A stretch of DNA of 64,000 nt from Gammaproteobacteria bacterium (GCA_018222405.1 JAAFAI010000006.1:144373-208372), one strand, 5' to 3'; shown: positions 9,002 to 18,549, counted from the stretch's first letter. Program-made: numbers and translations. Notes: generated by a model not told the origin, from the letters alone.

Positions 9002-10627
9002 TTAAAAAGGCTTATCGTAGGTTGCACCGATTTTAAAATAATCGAACTCAACATAGCCGCCGGCTTGCTCTGTAGAATAGTTAAACACCCCGTAGCGATA
9101 CCCCATAAAGTGCTTGGTAAAGGTATATAACATTTGTAACGGTTCGCCTATTTGATGCCAGCTATCGCCATCCAGACTGTAATAAAATAAAGCCACATCT
9201 CGTTTAAAATCTGTATCGATTCGTAAATAAACCCGGTCTTGTTGCAAAGGCAGTGTCGCCAGTGTGTCGTAGCGCTGACTTAATTGATGAACTCCTACAC
9301 TCCCTTGTTTTTCATCTTCGTTATCGATGCCCAGAAAAGAGCGCACCATAACCAGAGATTTCTGCCCGTTGTTACCGGCTTTCACCGCCACATAGCCATA
9401 TTTGTTCTGCAGCGCAATCAACCCGGCAACGTCACCCGCTTTCATGTGCTGAACATTAATAGCCGTGGCTGCGGAACTTCGGGGGCCAAAGGTTCTTTGT
9501 GTCAATGTGTTTTTGGCAGTAAGTACGGTTTTATCGGTACGCCCGGTGGTAATTCTTAAGCGGCCGGGATTATCCAGCACCGCCCAGTTAGCTTTATCCG
9601 GGTTATGATTCCATTGCCACACCAGCGGCAGCTCTGGTTGCCCTGCGCTTCTCTCAAAGTCGTCTGAGGCGACGATCCCCTGAATACCGGCTTTATTATC
9701 TGGAAGAGGCAATTTTTCCGGCACCTTGCCGTCTTCGCCGAGTACTGGCCAGCCATCCTGCCAGGTTACCGGTACAAGATAAGGAATACGCCCTACACTG
9801 CCCCGATCGCCAAATAGCATGGCATACCAGTCACCATCGGGTGTATCAACCAACCCGCCCTGGGCAATGTGGGCATAGTCGAGTGCCACTCGACTTTCAT
9901 AAGGCCCTTCAATGTTGCCAGCACGGTTGATAATGACGGAGCGAGCCCATCGGCTTTTCGGCGAGGCAATAGCAAACAGGTAATATTTACCGTTAATCTT
10001 ATGCATTTGCGAACCTTCACCCGGCAGCCCGCCAAGCTCACTCTCACCAAAAGCCTTGTTAACATTTTCGATGATGACTTTGTGTGTACCCCCCGGCTTT
10101 ATATCTGACGCATCAGCTTTAAGCTCAACAAGAGAAATCTTGCCGCCGCCGTATATCATGTAAACACGGCCGTCATCGTCAAAAAATAACGAATTATCAT
10201 GTAACACCGGCGCAAATTCGTGGGTCTGCCACGGGCCGTTTTCGATGTCCCGGGTTTTGTAAACATGGGTTTTACCGGTAGTAGCAGAGAACGTGGCGGC
10301 GTAGAACATGCCATTGTGATATCGCAGGCTGCTGGCCCAGGAGCCTTTGCCATAGGCATCCTGACCATTCTCAAGATTCATTTTATCGTTCTCGACTAAC
10401 CGATCATAGGCGTAGCCCGCTATCTCCCAGTTAACCAGATCGCTGGATTTCATAATCGGCAGGCCTGGGCTCATATGCATGGTGGTACTGCTCATATAAT
10501 AGGTATCGCCCACCCTGATGGTACTGACATCTGGTACGTCTGCCCAGACAACGGGATTTTGTGCAGCACTCGCCTGAGGACAAAGAAAAGCCAGTAACAG
10601 ACTGCCTACCACACCGAACCATTTCAT
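9002..10627 (-). CDS. Secreted glycoside hydrolase family 43 (arabinosidase/xylosidase type)
   Basis: A 541-residue enzyme. A signal peptide (MKWFGVVGSLLLAFLCPQAS) precedes a five-bladed beta-propeller. The GH43 residues are visible: the Asp base in VPDVSTIRVGDTYYM, the pKa-modulating Asp in FFDDDGRVYM, and the Glu acid in GEGSQM. PGLPIMKSSDLVNWE is the usual substrate-pocket stretch. From about residue 320 a beta-sandwich module follows. I place the start at the ATG at 10627, not at a GTG three codons upstream, because AGG lies 8 nt before it. Family members cut arabinose or xylose side chains or ends of plant and algal polysaccharides. No carbohydrate transporter or regulator is adjacent, so it stands alone. 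Confidence 0.88.
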   Translation of the reverse strand: MKWFGVVGSLLLAFLCPQASAAQNPVVWADVPDVSTIRVGDTYYMSSTTMHMSPGLPIMKSSDLVNWEIAGYAYDRLVENDKMNLENGQDAYGKGSWASSLRYHNGMFYAATFSATTGKTHVYKTRDIENGPWQTHEFAPVLHDNSLFFDDDGRVYMIYGGGKISLVELKADASDIKPGGTHKVIIENVNKAFGESELGGLPGEGSQMHKINGKYYLFAIASPKSRWARSVIINRAGNIEGPYESRVALDYAHIAQGGLVDTPDGDWYAMLFGDRGSVGRIPYLVPVTWQDGWPVLGEDGKVPEKLPLPDNKAGIQGIVASDDFERSAGQPELPLVWQWNHNPDKANWAVLDNPGRLRITTGRTDKTVLTAKNTLTQRTFGPRSSAATAINVQHMKAGDVAGLIALQNKYGYVAVKAGNNGQKSLVMVRSFLGIDNEDEKQGSVGVHQLSQRYDTLATLPLQQDRVYLRIDTDFKRDVALFYYSLDGDSWHQIGEPLQMLYTFTKHFMGYRYGVFNYSTEQAGGYVEFDYFKIGATYDKPF

Positions 10628-10832
10628 TATTAACACCTATATGTTTATCACTCGCTACCCACAACACAACGGTGTTCGATATCACAGTGTGTTGCACATT
10701 AGGTGAATTCTCCGGAAGGGTAAATGCTCCCGGCTTTACCTTTTAAGACGAACTGGTTGTTATATTTAACTTTTTACTAATCTGAGAGATTAACAAATAG
10801 TATTCAGATGCTTGTCACATGTCTTAAGGCAC

Positions 10833-10884
10833 AAAGAAACCGGCCAAAGCCGGTTTCTTTATATCTGGCGGAGAGAGAGGGATT
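10833..10884 (-). repeat. Duplicate of the tRNA-Ser 3' end plus its terminator (remnant)
   Basis: This 52-bp block is a near-identical copy of 10999-11050: a CCGGC/GCCGG hairpin followed by the last 19 nt of tRNA-Ser including the encoded CCA. After the copied part the sequence diverges, so no tRNA can form. It is a leftover of a tandem tRNA-Ser array. The rest of the 10.63-11.03 kb gap shows no gene; GH43 upstream sequence occupies its left part. Confidence 0.8.
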
Positions 10885-10998
10885 ACTCCGGGCATCCTGC
10901 CCTTCGCCCTTCGGGCCGCGCCGAAGCGCGTTCAAAATCGCTCCCGGCGATTTTGTCGAACCACACTTCCGGGTTCTCATCCACTTTCTTCCGGATAT

Positions 10999-11022
10999 AA
11001 AAAAACCGGCAAAAGCCGGTTT
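10999..11022 (-). terminator. Terminator of tRNA-Ser
   Basis: On the minus strand, immediately after the tRNA, a CCGGC-TTTT-GCCGG hairpin is followed by a run of T. It is correctly placed as an intrinsic terminator. Confidence 0.8.
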
Positions 11023-11031
11023 CTTTAAATC

Positions 11032-11122
11032 TGGCGGAGAGAGAGGGATTCGAACCCTCGATACGCTATAAACGTATACACACTTTCCAGGCGTGCGCCT
11101 TCAGCCACTCAGCCATCTCTCC
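11032..11122 (-). tRNA. tRNA-Ser (anticodon GGA)
   Basis: A 91-nt class II tRNA with the CCA encoded. The acceptor stem pairs GGAGAGA with TCTCTCC, the anticodon loop reads CTGGAAA (GGA), there is a long variable arm with GTGTATACG, and the T arm contains GGTTCGAATCC. A separate fragment of the same 5' end lies upstream and of the same 3' end downstream, but this copy is complete. Confidence 0.96.
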
Positions 11123-11261
11123 AAATTGTTTCTTCGAAGCACATCATCATTAACACATCCCTGATGATCGTCACCCAGTCTCGACGTCCTGTCGAGCCGT
11201 TGCGCTTCTAAAAGCGTGACGTTAAGTCACCCTTTTTTGTCTTCGACAACCGAATGCTCAC

Positions 11262-11279
11262 CCACTCAGCCATCTCTCC
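11262..11279 (-). repeat. 5' fragment of a tRNA-Ser gene (remnant)
   Basis: Eighteen bases are identical to the tRNA-Ser 5' end (GGAGAGATGGCTGAGTGG), together with the about 9 nt just upstream. The sequence then diverges. It sits about 30 nt downstream of the promoter at 11318-11346, exactly where a first tRNA of the operon would be expected. Confidence 0.8.
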
Positions 11280-11317
11280 AAATTGTTTTTACCGCATCGC
11301 TGCGAATAAGTGCGCGT

Positions 11318-11346
11318 ATAGTAGGTAAAGCCGCGCTTCGAATCAA
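11318..11346 (-). promoter_or_regulatory. Promoter of the tRNA-Ser unit
   Basis: On the minus strand, TTGATT (-35) and TACTAT (-10) are separated by 17 bp. The predicted transcript first crosses the tRNA-Ser 5' remnant and then the intact tRNA-Ser. Confidence 0.7.
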
Positions 11347-11389
11347 GAACTACCCTTAAAAAATCAGCCAACTGCTGATTAATTAGGCA

Positions 11390-12448
11390 CTATGCGCTTT
11401 TCTTCGCTTTTAACTGCGCAGAAAAGTCCAGCATTCTGTTCAGTGGAATCAGGGCTCTTTCACGCAGGGCGTCATCAACAAAGATTTCGTGAGCACTGGT
11501 ATCGTCGGTAGAAAGCGACTCATAGATAGCTTCAAGGCCATTCATAGCCATCCACGGGCAGTGTGCGCAGCTTTTACACGTCGCGCCATTACCAGCTGTA
11601 GGGGCTTCTATAAACTGCTTCTCAGGCATCAGTTGTTGCATTTTATAAAAAATGCCTTTGTCGGTAGCAACGATAAAGGTTTGGTTAGGCATATCCTGTG
11701 CAGCCTGAATAAGCTGACTGGTAGAACCCACTGCATCGGCCATCTCAACCACGCTGGCCGGTGATTCCGGGTGAACCAGTACCGCCGCTTCAGGATACAG
11801 CGCTTTCATGTCCTGGAGCGCTTGTGAGGAGAATTCGTCATGAACGATACACTCACCCTGCCACATAAGCATGTCAGCACCGGTTTTCTTAGCAATGTAA
11901 GAGCCTAAGTGACGATCCGGGCCCCAGATAATAGGTTTGCCCAGGCTGTCTAAGTGCTCGACGATTTCAAGCGCGATGCTGGAGGTAACCACCCAATCGG
12001 CACGAGCTTTAACGGCTGCTGAGGTATTAGCATAAACCACAACTGTGTGATCAGGATGTGCATCACAGAACGCTGAGAACTCTTCTATGGGACAACCCAA
12101 ATCCAGCGAACACGTTGCTTCCATGGTAGGCATGAAAACGCGCTTCTCAGGGCTCAGGATTTTGGCTGTTTCGCCCATAAATTTCACGCCGGCAACCAAC
12201 AGCGTCTGCTCGGCGGCGTCGCGACCAAAACGCGCCATTTCCAGTGAATCTGCCACACAACCGCCGGTCTCTTCGGCCAGCGCCTGAATTTCAGGGTCGG
12301 TATAGTAGTGCGCGACCATGGTTGCATTTTTTTCTTTCAGCAACGCTTTGATCTTATCTTTAAGCTGCGCCTTGCGGGCGTCAGACAGCACGGCAGGCTT
12401 TGCCGGAAACGGATAATCAATCTGGTCGATACGATACGCTATTGTCAT
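11390..12448 (-). CDS. nadA: Quinolinate synthase A
   Basis: A 352-residue cytosolic iron-sulfur enzyme that condenses iminoaspartate with dihydroxyacetone phosphate to quinolinate in de novo NAD synthesis. The [4Fe-4S] ligands are visible as Cys in [12 protein letters not shown], in [11 protein letters not shown] and in the C-terminal CKSCAHCPW. Other hallmarks are [15 protein letters not shown] and the [13 protein letters not shown] segment. The open frame extends 25 codons further upstream, but MTIAYRIDQ at 12448 is the natural start by family length (E. coli about 347 residues). It is monocistronic and flanked by tRNA genes on both sides. No nadB or nadC is nearby. Confidence 0.96.
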   Translation of the reverse strand: MTIAYRIDQIDYPFPAKPAVLSDARKAQLKDKIKALLKEKNATMVAHYYTDPEIQALAEETGGCVADSLEMARFGRDAAEQTLLVAGVKFMGETAKILSPEKRVFMPTMEATCSLDLGCPIEEFSAFCDAHPDHTVVVYANTSAAVKARADWVVTSSIALEIVEHLDSLGKPIIWGPDRHLGSYIAKKTGADMLMWQGECIVHDEFSSQALQDMKALYPEAAVLVHPESPASVVEMADAVGSTSQLIQAAQDMPNQTFIVATDKGIFYKMQQLMPEKQFIEAPTAGNGATCKSCAHCPWMAMNGLEAIYESLSTDDTSAHEIFVDDALRERALIPLNRMLDFSAQLKAKKSA

Positions 12449-12678
12449 GGCTACTAGATACCTAACCTGGTTATGGCTCAACGGGCGGCGATTATACACG
12501 AGTGTCATAAAAATTTCATACACTCAGGCGTTTGTTTATTAAATAATCAGCATAAAACTTGCTGTCCTACACCATTTTTAAATGTGTGGCTGATAATGCT
12601 GCTTTCAAGCAGCAGGGTTGGCGCCTGGATGACACTCATCAAGTTATGACGTTCTACGAACTGGTAAGAAGATTAGTT

Positions 12679-12905
12679 TAGTGTCGAACAGCTTAGCTGG
12701 TTCGCATCCTGCGCGAGCTTGTATGGTTTGTTCTTACAGTGATAGGCTTATTACTAGTGAGGAAGATGGTGGGTCGTGCTGAAGCACGTTCACTAAACAA
12801 GTGTAGTGTCGAACAGCTTCGCTGGTTCGCATCCTTCGCGAGCATGTATGGTTTGTTCTTACAGTTTTAGGCTTATTACTATTGAGGAAGATGGTGGGTC
12901 GTGCT
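12679..12905. repeat. Tandem 125-bp-spaced duplication ending in tRNA-Lys 3' sequence
   Basis: Copy A (12679-12780) and copy B (12804-12905) are near identical over 102 bp and differ at only a handful of positions. Both begin TAGTGTCGAACAGCTT and end with TGGTGGGTCGTGCT, which is the 3' end of tRNA-Lys. Only copy B continues into a full tRNA. In copy A the tRNA part stops after 14 bases. The remaining gap between nadA and tRNA-Lys (12449-12678) shows no gene. Confidence 0.85.
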
Positions 12906-12967
12906 GGATTCGAACCAGCGACCAATTGATTAAAAGTCAACTGCTCTACCAACTGAGCTAACGACCC
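12892..12967 (-). tRNA. tRNA-Lys (anticodon TTT)
   Basis: A 76-nt tRNA with the CCA encoded. The acceptor stem pairs GGGTCGT with ACGACCC, the D arm contains AGCTCAGTTGGTAGAGC, the anticodon loop is CTTTTAA (TTT), and the T arm is CTGGTTCGAATCCAG. Confidence 0.97.
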
Positions 12968-13007
12968 TTCGATTTATCGCGTCACCTTGTCTTGGCAACG
13001 GGCGCAT

Positions 13008-13035
13008 ATATTACTCATTTCCGGCGGCGGTGCAA
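13008..13035 (-). promoter_or_regulatory. Promoter of tRNA-Lys
   Basis: On the minus strand TTGCAC (-35) and TAATAT (-10) have 16-bp spacing and lie about 40 bp upstream of the tRNA 5' end. A GC-rich stretch (GCGCCCG) follows the -10, resembling a stringent-control discriminator. Confidence 0.65.
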
Positions 13036-13143
13036 CCTTAAAAAACGATTAATTTGCACTTTTGTGGCAAAAACCGTTTAACCGCTTAAAAACAAATCAA
13101 TTCGGATGGTAATCGAACTGAATGATCCTACGCAAAATAAAAA

Positions 13144-13167
13144 AGGAGCCGCTGGCTCCTTTTTTTA
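13144..13167 (-). terminator. Terminator of the tol-pal operon
   Basis: GGAGCC and GGCTCC form a stem around a 3-nt loop with T/A runs on both sides, about 25 nt after the cpoB stop. It should work on the minus strand and possibly in both directions. Confidence 0.85.
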
Positions 13168-13189
13168 AACATTGATACCGCGTCAGAAA

Positions 13190-13999
13190 TTATAGTCTGG
13201 CCTCGGCTAATTTTCGAGCCGACGAATCCGGATAAGTGTTAATCACTTCTTCGAATAACGCTTTAGCCCGAGCCTGATTACCCACTTTCTCGGCAATGAC
13301 TCCGAGTTTAAGTAATGCATCAGGACGCTTAGCTGAATCGGCAAACTTGGTCGCCACCACTTCAAATTGCGCGGCGGCATCCTGCCACTGTTGCTTATTA
13401 AACAGAAGTTGTCCAAGCCAGTAATGGGCGTTAGGCGCATAACTGCTGTCCGGGAAGCGCTCGATAAAGGCCTGAAATTCAGGGATCGCTTTATCGTACT
13501 CACGAGACTTAAGGATCAGATTTACCGCTTTTTCGTAAGCATCAGACTCCGACATCCCTGCCGCAGCAGTTGCCGTTGAAGCAGGCGTTGATAACGGGGT
13601 AACCGTTGGCTGTGTGCCGGTTGCGGCCGCAGCGCCGTTGCCTGCCCCACCACTAAATCCTGACTGTTTTAACGCCTCTACACGCTTATCGATTTCCAGA
13701 TACAATTCGCGTTGTCGGTCGAGCACTTTTTGCAGTTGATTGGTATGTACCTCAACGGCTCCGCGTAGCTCATCCAACTCGTTTTGCATATTGTCGATCT
13801 GCTGTTGCAGGCGATGTTGCATTTGCGAGCGGTTATCGACTTTTCGTTCTAACACGGTTAACCGTGATTCGATGTCGTTGTCATTAACGTTGTAAACAGG
13901 CGCACCTGTTGACTGCGCTAACGCACCTAACGGCAGACACAACAAAGCCATTGCAACAGGTGCAATGGCTTTCTTATAGGATTTGTTGGGATTGCTCAT
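13190..13999 (-). CDS. cpoB: Tol-Pal system coordinator CpoB (YbgF)
   Basis: A 269-residue periplasmic protein. A signal peptide (AIAPVAMALLCLPLGALAQ) is followed by a trimerising coiled coil (about residues 45-110), a Thr/Ala/Pro-rich linker, and three tetratricopeptide repeats from about residue 150 (SDAYEKAVNLILKSREYDKA onwards). In E. coli CpoB links PBP1B activity to Tol-driven constriction. The ATG at 13999 lies 1 nt after the pal stop and is preferred over an in-frame TTG that overlaps pal. It is the last gene of the tol-pal operon. Confidence 0.93.
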   Translation of the reverse strand: MSNPNKSYKKAIAPVAMALLCLPLGALAQSTGAPVYNVNDNDIESRLTVLERKVDNRSQMQHRLQQQIDNMQNELDELRGAVEVHTNQLQKVLDRQRELYLEIDKRVEALKQSGFSGGAGNGAAAATGTQPTVTPLSTPASTATAAAGMSESDAYEKAVNLILKSREYDKAIPEFQAFIERFPDSSYAPNAHYWLGQLLFNKQQWQDAAAQFEVVATKFADSAKRPDALLKLGVIAEKVGNQARAKALFEEVINTYPDSSARKLAEARL

Positions 14000-14000
14000 C

Positions 14001-14567
14001 TTATTGGTAAACAATTACACCACGACGGTTCTGAGCAAATGCGTACTCAGAAGAACCCATCACTTCTGGCTTCTCTTCACCGTAAGACACTACTGAAATC
14101 TGGCTTGAGCTAACACCAGCATTAAGCAGGTAAGTTTGTACAGATTTAGCACGACGCTCGCCCAGGGCGATGTTGTACTCAGGCGTACCACGGCTATCAG
14201 TATGACCTTCAATCACCACTTTAGTACCTGGATTCTTAATCAGGAACTCGGCATGCTTATCCAGTACCGGGAAGAAATCAGATTTGATATTTGAACGGTC
14301 GAAATCAAAATAAACAGTCTGTTCATTTTGCAGAGCCTGCAGCTCTTGTTTAACCATTTCTTCAGCCATTTGCTGACGTTTTACTGCTTCAGCTTTAACG
14401 CGCGCTTCTTCTGCTTCCTGAGCGGCTTGCTCTTCAGCTGCTTGTTGTTGCGCGATGCGGTTACGCTCTGCAGCCAGTTCCTCTTCGCTAGGACCTGATG
14501 AACATGCCATCATAGTCACCACTGGCAGGGCGATGATGAAGCTCTTCATTACTTTATTCATTTGCAT
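14001..14567 (-). CDS. pal: Peptidoglycan-associated lipoprotein
   Basis: A 188-residue outer membrane lipoprotein. The signal ends in a lipobox (VTMMAC, with Met at -2 and -3, slightly atypical). A Glu/Ala-rich charged stretch (about residues 28-85) is followed by an OmpA-like domain with YFDFDRSNIKSDF, the peptidoglycan-binding GHTDSRGTPEYNIALGERRA, and YGEEKPEV. It ties the outer membrane to the cell wall and is the target of the TolQRA motor and TolB. The start MQMNKVMK matches E. coli Pal (MQLNKVLK). It sits between tolB and cpoB in the canonical order. Confidence 0.97.
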   Translation of the reverse strand: MQMNKVMKSFIIALPVVTMMACSSGPSEEELAAERNRIAQQQAAEEQAAQEAEEARVKAEAVKRQQMAEEMVKQELQALQNEQTVYFDFDRSNIKSDFFPVLDKHAEFLIKNPGTKVVIEGHTDSRGTPEYNIALGERRAKSVQTYLLNAGVSSSQISVVSYGEEKPEVMGSSEYAFAQNRRGVIVYQ

Positions 14568-14612
14568 CCTCTTAATCCTTATACTTATATAGTTGTGATT
14601 CTATCAAATCTG

Positions 14613-15977
14613 TTAAAACAAATAAGGTGACCAGCTCGGCGATTTAACCTGCCCGTCAGCCACCGGTAATCTCGCTTTAAAGCGCCCGTCCAGTGACACC
14701 AACGACAATACCTGAGTATCCCCGTATAATGTACTATAAATTATCATGCTTCCATTCGGAGCGATACTGGGAGATTCATCTAAATATGTTCTCGTCAGTA
14801 CCTGAATCGCACCGCTATCCACATCTTGTCTGGCAATGTGGTAGTCGCCGCGGGTCCTGTTCACCAAAACGACCTCCTGGCCGTCGGGTGTAAAAGTGGC
14901 TCCTAAGTTCTGTTCACCTTCGAAGGTTAAACGTCTAACTGTGCCAGTATCTAAATTTACGCGATAAATCTGTGGTTTACCACCCCGTTCAGAGCTAAAT
15001 ATCAGACTCTTGCCATCGGGAGCCCAGGCTGGCTCGGTATCAATTGCCCGATTTCGGGTAATTCTGCGTAAATTTTTACTGGCTAAATCCATTACATAGA
15101 TTTCCGGATTACCATCTTTCGACAGTACCATGGCCATCTGTTTGCCGTCCGGCGAAAACACCGGGCTGCCGTTAATACCCGGGAAGTTCGTGATGCGCTC
15201 ACGCTCCATGGTATAAATATTCTGCACAAAAATTTGTGGGCGTTTGTTTTCAAAACTCACGTAGGCAAGTTTTTCACCATCCGGAGACCATGATGGTGAC
15301 ATTAATGGCTCTGGCGACGACAGCAATCGGGTTTCGTTAAAGCCATCGTAATCCGCGATTACCAGCTGATAAGGGAGCTTTTCCTTGGTACGGTCGCGCA
15401 CAATAACGTATGCAATACGAGTTAAAAACGCCCCTTTAACACCGGTCAGCTTTTCATAGATAACATCACTGATGCGGTGAGAGTATTGTCTGAAATCATC
15501 GCCGCCAATGACTACCGCACGTTCATCAATAATATGGTCTTTACTGTTAATCAGACCGCCGTCTTTATTGAGTACTTTCGACTGACCACCGGTTATTTGT
15601 CCGCGCAGCACATCAATGATCTCAAAACTCACCAGATAGCGGTCGACGCCCTCAGGCTTAACGCTGCCTACAACCACAGTGTCAATGCCCTGGGCTGCCC
15701 AGGCACCGTAATTCACTTCACCGTCGGTAGATGGGTATTCCGGCATAGCTGAACGCGCTACCGGGTTAAACTTGCCACTGCGGCGTAAGTCGTTCATTAC
15801 CACATCGGTCAGATCACCGGGTAATATGCCCTCGCCTTCCCATTTAAAAGGCACCACCGCAATAGGCCGGGCACTGTCCACGCCTTCAGTGATTACAATT
15901 TCCAGCGCAGCATGTAACTGACCAACCACGCTAAAATAGGCCAGGGTAATCCATAAACCCAGTTTTCTCATAGGCAT
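14613..15977 (-). CDS. tolB: Periplasmic translocation protein TolB
   Basis: A 454-residue periplasmic protein with a signal peptide ([16 protein letters not shown]), an N-terminal alpha/beta domain ([18 protein letters not shown]) and a six-bladed WD40-like beta-propeller. The propeller repeats are plain: [45 protein letters not shown]. It couples the TolA motor to Pal. It overlaps tolA by 1 nt, consistent with coupled translation, and its length is close to the usual 430. Confidence 0.97.
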   Translation of the reverse strand: MPMRKLGLWITLAYFSVVGQLHAALEIVITEGVDSARPIAVVPFKWEGEGILPGDLTDVVMNDLRRSGKFNPVARSAMPEYPSTDGEVNYGAWAAQGIDTVVVGSVKPEGVDRYLVSFEIIDVLRGQITGGQSKVLNKDGGLINSKDHIIDERAVVIGGDDFRQYSHRISDVIYEKLTGVKGAFLTRIAYVIVRDRTKEKLPYQLVIADYDGFNETRLLSSPEPLMSPSWSPDGEKLAYVSFENKRPQIFVQNIYTMERERITNFPGINGSPVFSPDGKQMAMVLSKDGNPEIYVMDLASKNLRRITRNRAIDTEPAWAPDGKSLIFSSERGGKPQIYRVNLDTGTVRRLTFEGEQNLGATFTPDGQEVVLVNRTRGDYHIARQDVDSGAIQVLTRTYLDESPSIAPNGSMIIYSTLYGDTQVLSLVSLDGRFKARLPVADGQVKSPSWSPYLF

Positions 15978-16747
15978 TACAACTCCACCTTCAAATCAAT
16001 GTCTTTAAGTTCTTCGTAAACCGCCGGGTCTTCTGACATAGGCAGCGTTTCAGCACGTCTGACGGCACTTTCTGCAGCCCGGCATAATGCGGCATCGCCG
16101 TCGACTATGCTGACCTGGGAAACAAAACCGGTGGTTGCCAGTTTCAATTTCAGACGACAGCTCTTACCTTTAAAATCCGCGTTCAGGTAGCGCATAATGG
16201 TTTGTTGAATCATTATTTGATAACGCTCAACTTCCGACAATACCTGCTGGCGACGTTGCTGCTGCATAGCCGCCTGCTCTTTCGCCAGCTGCTCTTGCAT
16301 AATTCTTTCCATTTCGGCGCGCTCTTTTGCTTCTTTGGCTTTACGCGCCGCTTCGGCTTTCTCGGCTTCTTCCCGTTCTTTACGTTCGCGCGCCTTTTGT
16401 TCGGCTAAACGCCGCAATTCTGACTGGCGTTTTGCTTCTGCCGCTTCCCGGGCTTTTTGCTCACGTACTTTGCGTGCCGCGGCTTCCTGACGCTTTCGCT
16501 CTTCAGCCGCCTTTCGTTTACGCTGTTCTTCGGCCCGGGCCTGCGCTTCCGCCTGCGCCTTGGCACGCTGCTGATCGTAAATAGCCTGTGCGTCTATAAA
16601 GGTAGCTTTAATCACCGGTGCAGGCGTGCTGTTGGCCACTGGCATTACCGGTGACGATGACAAACTGACGCTTATTAGCAACACTATCACAAGGAGCAGG
16701 TGCAAACCCAGTGATTTAACTAAGGCCGATTTATCCGCTTGATCCAC
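15977..16747 (-). CDS. tolA: Tol energy-transducing protein TolA
   Basis: A 256-residue inner membrane protein: one N-terminal membrane helix ([15 protein letters not shown]), a long Ala/Lys/Glu/Arg-rich helical domain II (about residues 55-170) and a small C-terminal domain III ([20 protein letters not shown]). It spans the periplasm and transmits TolQR force to TolB/Pal. Domain II is much shorter than in E. coli TolA (421 residues), which is common outside Enterobacteria. It lies 14 nt after tolR. Confidence 0.94.
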   Translation of the reverse strand: MDQADKSALVKSLGLHLLLVIVLLISVSLSSSPVMPVANSTPAPVIKATFIDAQAIYDQQRAKAQAEAQARAEEQRKRKAAEERKRQEAAARKVREQKAREAAEAKRQSELRRLAEQKARERKEREEAEKAEAARKAKEAKERAEMERIMQEQLAKEQAAMQQQRRQQVLSEVERYQIMIQQTIMRYLNADFKGKSCRLKLKLATTGFVSQVSIVDGDAALCRAAESAVRRAETLPMSEDPAVYEELKDIDLKVEL

Positions 16748-16761
16748 AATCTGCGCCTGTT

Positions 16762-17184
16762 TTACTTTTCAACCGGATCGGTCATCAGACCGACCGAAGG
16801 CACACCCGCTTTTTGCAGCAGTACCATAAGTTGAATCACTTCGTTATAAGCAACCTGACCATCCCCTTTCACCACCACCGGTGTGTCGGGGCTTTGCTTT
16901 AACTGGGCCTGAACCAGCGCCGCCATTTCCTCTTCATCAACGGCCTGCTCCTGGTTATCGCCCAGATTAAGGTAGTAATCGCCCTTGATATCCACCGATG
17001 CAATAATGGGTGGCTTATCTTCCTGCTCAATGGGCTGGGCGCTGGCTTTGGGTAAATCCACTTTAACGCCCTGAGAGATCAGGGGGGCGGTAACCATAAA
17101 GATAATCAGCAGCACCAGCATCACGTCGATGTAAGGCACCACATTTATTTCAGAAACCGGACGACGGCGTTTACGCACATACAT
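16762..17184 (-). CDS. tolR: Tol-Pal motor protein TolR
   Basis: A 140-residue ExbD/TolR family protein. The single membrane helix contains the proton-conducting Asp in PYIDVMLVLLIIFMVTAP (about residue 19). The periplasmic domain shows VVVKGDGQVAYNEV. It forms the proton-driven stator with TolQ and pulls on TolA. It sits 28 nt after tolQ in the standard order. Confidence 0.96.
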   Translation of the reverse strand: MYVRKRRRPVSEINVVPYIDVMLVLLIIFMVTAPLISQGVKVDLPKASAQPIEQEDKPPIIASVDIKGDYYLNLGDNQEQAVDEEEMAALVQAQLKQSPDTPVVVKGDGQVAYNEVIQLMVLLQKAGVPSVGLMTDPVEK

Positions 17185-17212
17185 AGCGGGACTCTCCTGT
17201 TAACTTAGGATG

Positions 17213-17896
17213 TTATGCGCTTTGCTGCGACGCATGGGCCTGACGCTGCAGGATGGCTGAAAACTCTTCCATAAAGTTGACGTAACTGTTTTCCAGTTTC
17301 TCGACCTGGTGACTAAAGCGGTTATAGGCAATCACCGCCGGGATCGCGGCAAATAAGCCTATCGCGGTGGCAATCAGTGCTTCAGCAATCCCCGGCGCAA
17401 CCATGGATAACGTCGCCTGTTGAACTTCGCCGAGAGCAATAAAAGCATTCATGATACCCCATACAGTACCAAATAAGCCGATATAGGGGCTGATAGAACC
17501 CGCTGTGGCAAGGAATGACAGACGGCTTTCAAGATTGTCCACTTCGCGGGATAACGCCACGCGCATCGCCCGGTAGGTACCGTCGACGACCACATTAGCG
17601 TTGGTATTGCTTTTGCGCAGGCGCACAAACTCTTTAAAACCGGCACAAAAGATATGGCCCATACCACTCACCTGCTCTTCGCTGGAGAGTTGTTGGTATA
17701 AGCGGTTAAGATCGGCGCCCGACCAGAACTCATCTTCAAAGTTCTTCATTTCACTGCGTGCACCGTTAAGTGCTTTCTGACGCTGAAAAATGAACGCCCA
17801 GGAGGCAATGGAAACACTGATTAGCAATAACATAACCAGTTGTACTACGAAGCTTGCCTGTAAGAACAAGCCAATAAAGGTTAAATCAGATGACAC
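17213..17896 (-). CDS. tolQ: Tol-Pal motor protein TolQ
   Basis: A 227-residue MotA/TolQ/ExbB family membrane protein with three helices: one near residues 15-35 ([19 protein letters not shown]) and a pair at about 130-200 ([13 protein letters not shown], then [20 protein letters not shown]). It forms the pentameric proton channel with TolR. It overlaps ybgC by 11 nt, so the operon is tightly packed. Confidence 0.97.
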   Translation of the reverse strand: MSSDLTFIGLFLQASFVVQLVMLLLISVSIASWAFIFQRQKALNGARSEMKNFEDEFWSGADLNRLYQQLSSEEQVSGMGHIFCAGFKEFVRLRKSNTNANVVVDGTYRAMRVALSREVDNLESRLSFLATAGSISPYIGLFGTVWGIMNAFIALGEVQQATLSMVAPGIAEALIATAIGLFAAIPAVIAYNRFSHQVEKLENSYVNFMEEFSAILQRQAHASQQSA

Positions 17897-18287
17897 GCGA
17901 AAATTCCCCTAACATTGCCTCTGGTATCCGACGCGGCCGCATATTGGCCAAATCCACACAGGCGATTTTTGCTTGCACGGTAACCAGAAGCTTCTGATCC
18001 TGTGCATTTATAATATCTTGTTTAAATGTCATGCTAGCGCCCTTCAATTCTACAATGTGCGAGTGAATACTCAACATTTGATTGAAGCGAGCAGGCGCAT
18101 TATTGTGCATTTCAACGTGTTTGACGACAAAGGCAATGTTTTGTTCCAGTAATTCGTCTTGTTCGAATCCTAAATCTCTGAGCCACTCGGTTCTGGCCCG
18201 CTCCGCAAACTTTAAATAATTGGCGTAATACACTATGCCACCGGCGTCGGTGTCCTCGTAATAGACCCGTATACTGAGTGTGTGCAC
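17886..18287 (-). CDS. ybgC: Acyl-CoA thioesterase YbgC
   Basis: A 133-residue hotdog-fold thioesterase, first gene of the tol-pal operon as in E. coli. [21 protein letters not shown] holds the catalytic Asp and the family signature. An in-frame ATG lies 11 codons upstream (18320), but it lacks a ribosome-binding site. The GTG at 18287 has AGGGA 7 nt before it and gives the family's usual length, so GTG is my choice. YbgC acts on acyl-ACP/CoA at the inner membrane; its link to Tol function is not settled. Confidence 0.92.
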   Translation of the reverse strand: MHTLSIRVYYEDTDAGGIVYYANYLKFAERARTEWLRDLGFEQDELLEQNIAFVVKHVEMHNNAPARFNQMLSIHSHIVELKGASMTFKQDIINAQDQKLLVTVQAKIACVDLANMRPRRIPEAMLGEFSRVI

Positions 18288-18515
18288 CGTGAAATCCCTG
18301 TTATTTAAGATGCTGCACATGGTAGGTAAAAGGCTGTTGGCTGTCTATAGCGCCTGAGAACTACGACCAAATAAATGTATCGCAAGATGAATTGCATCAA
18401 CTACCAGAGATCTGTCGCAAAAGCTTAACAATACTAGCTTCGGGAGAAAATGTGGCGCAATTAACATTTCATTTACAGATTAGTTTTTCTAATCTTAAAT
18501 CTAAAATATTCTCAA

Positions 18516-18543
18516 TTGTCGGCAAATAAATTATCTCTATAAT
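18516..18543 (+). promoter_or_regulatory. Strong orphan sigma-70 promoter
   Basis: TTGTCG (18516-18521) and a perfect TATAAT (18538-18543) with 16-bp spacing, preceded by an A+T-rich stretch resembling an UP element. No plus-strand gene follows before an intrinsic terminator 100 bp downstream. Confidence 0.75.
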
Positions 18544-18549
18544 ACGCCT

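Noticed and set aside
10661..10694. CAACACA/TGTGTTG inverted repeat upstream of the GH43 gene as an operator
   Set aside because: Half-sites are short and 19 bp apart, with a second overlapping small palindrome; chance is as likely as a regulator site.
10808..11071. 87-codon plus-strand frame ending GGERGIRTLDTL
   Set aside because: It reads antisense through tRNA-Ser and its duplicated fragment. The GERGIRTLDTL ending is a well-known spurious translation of a tRNA-Ser antisense strand.
12734..12952. 72-codon minus-strand frame starting MVEQLTFNQLVAGSNPARPT
   Set aside because: It is translated from tRNA-Lys and the duplication beside it. LVAGSNPARPT is the familiar artefact of the tRNA T arm.
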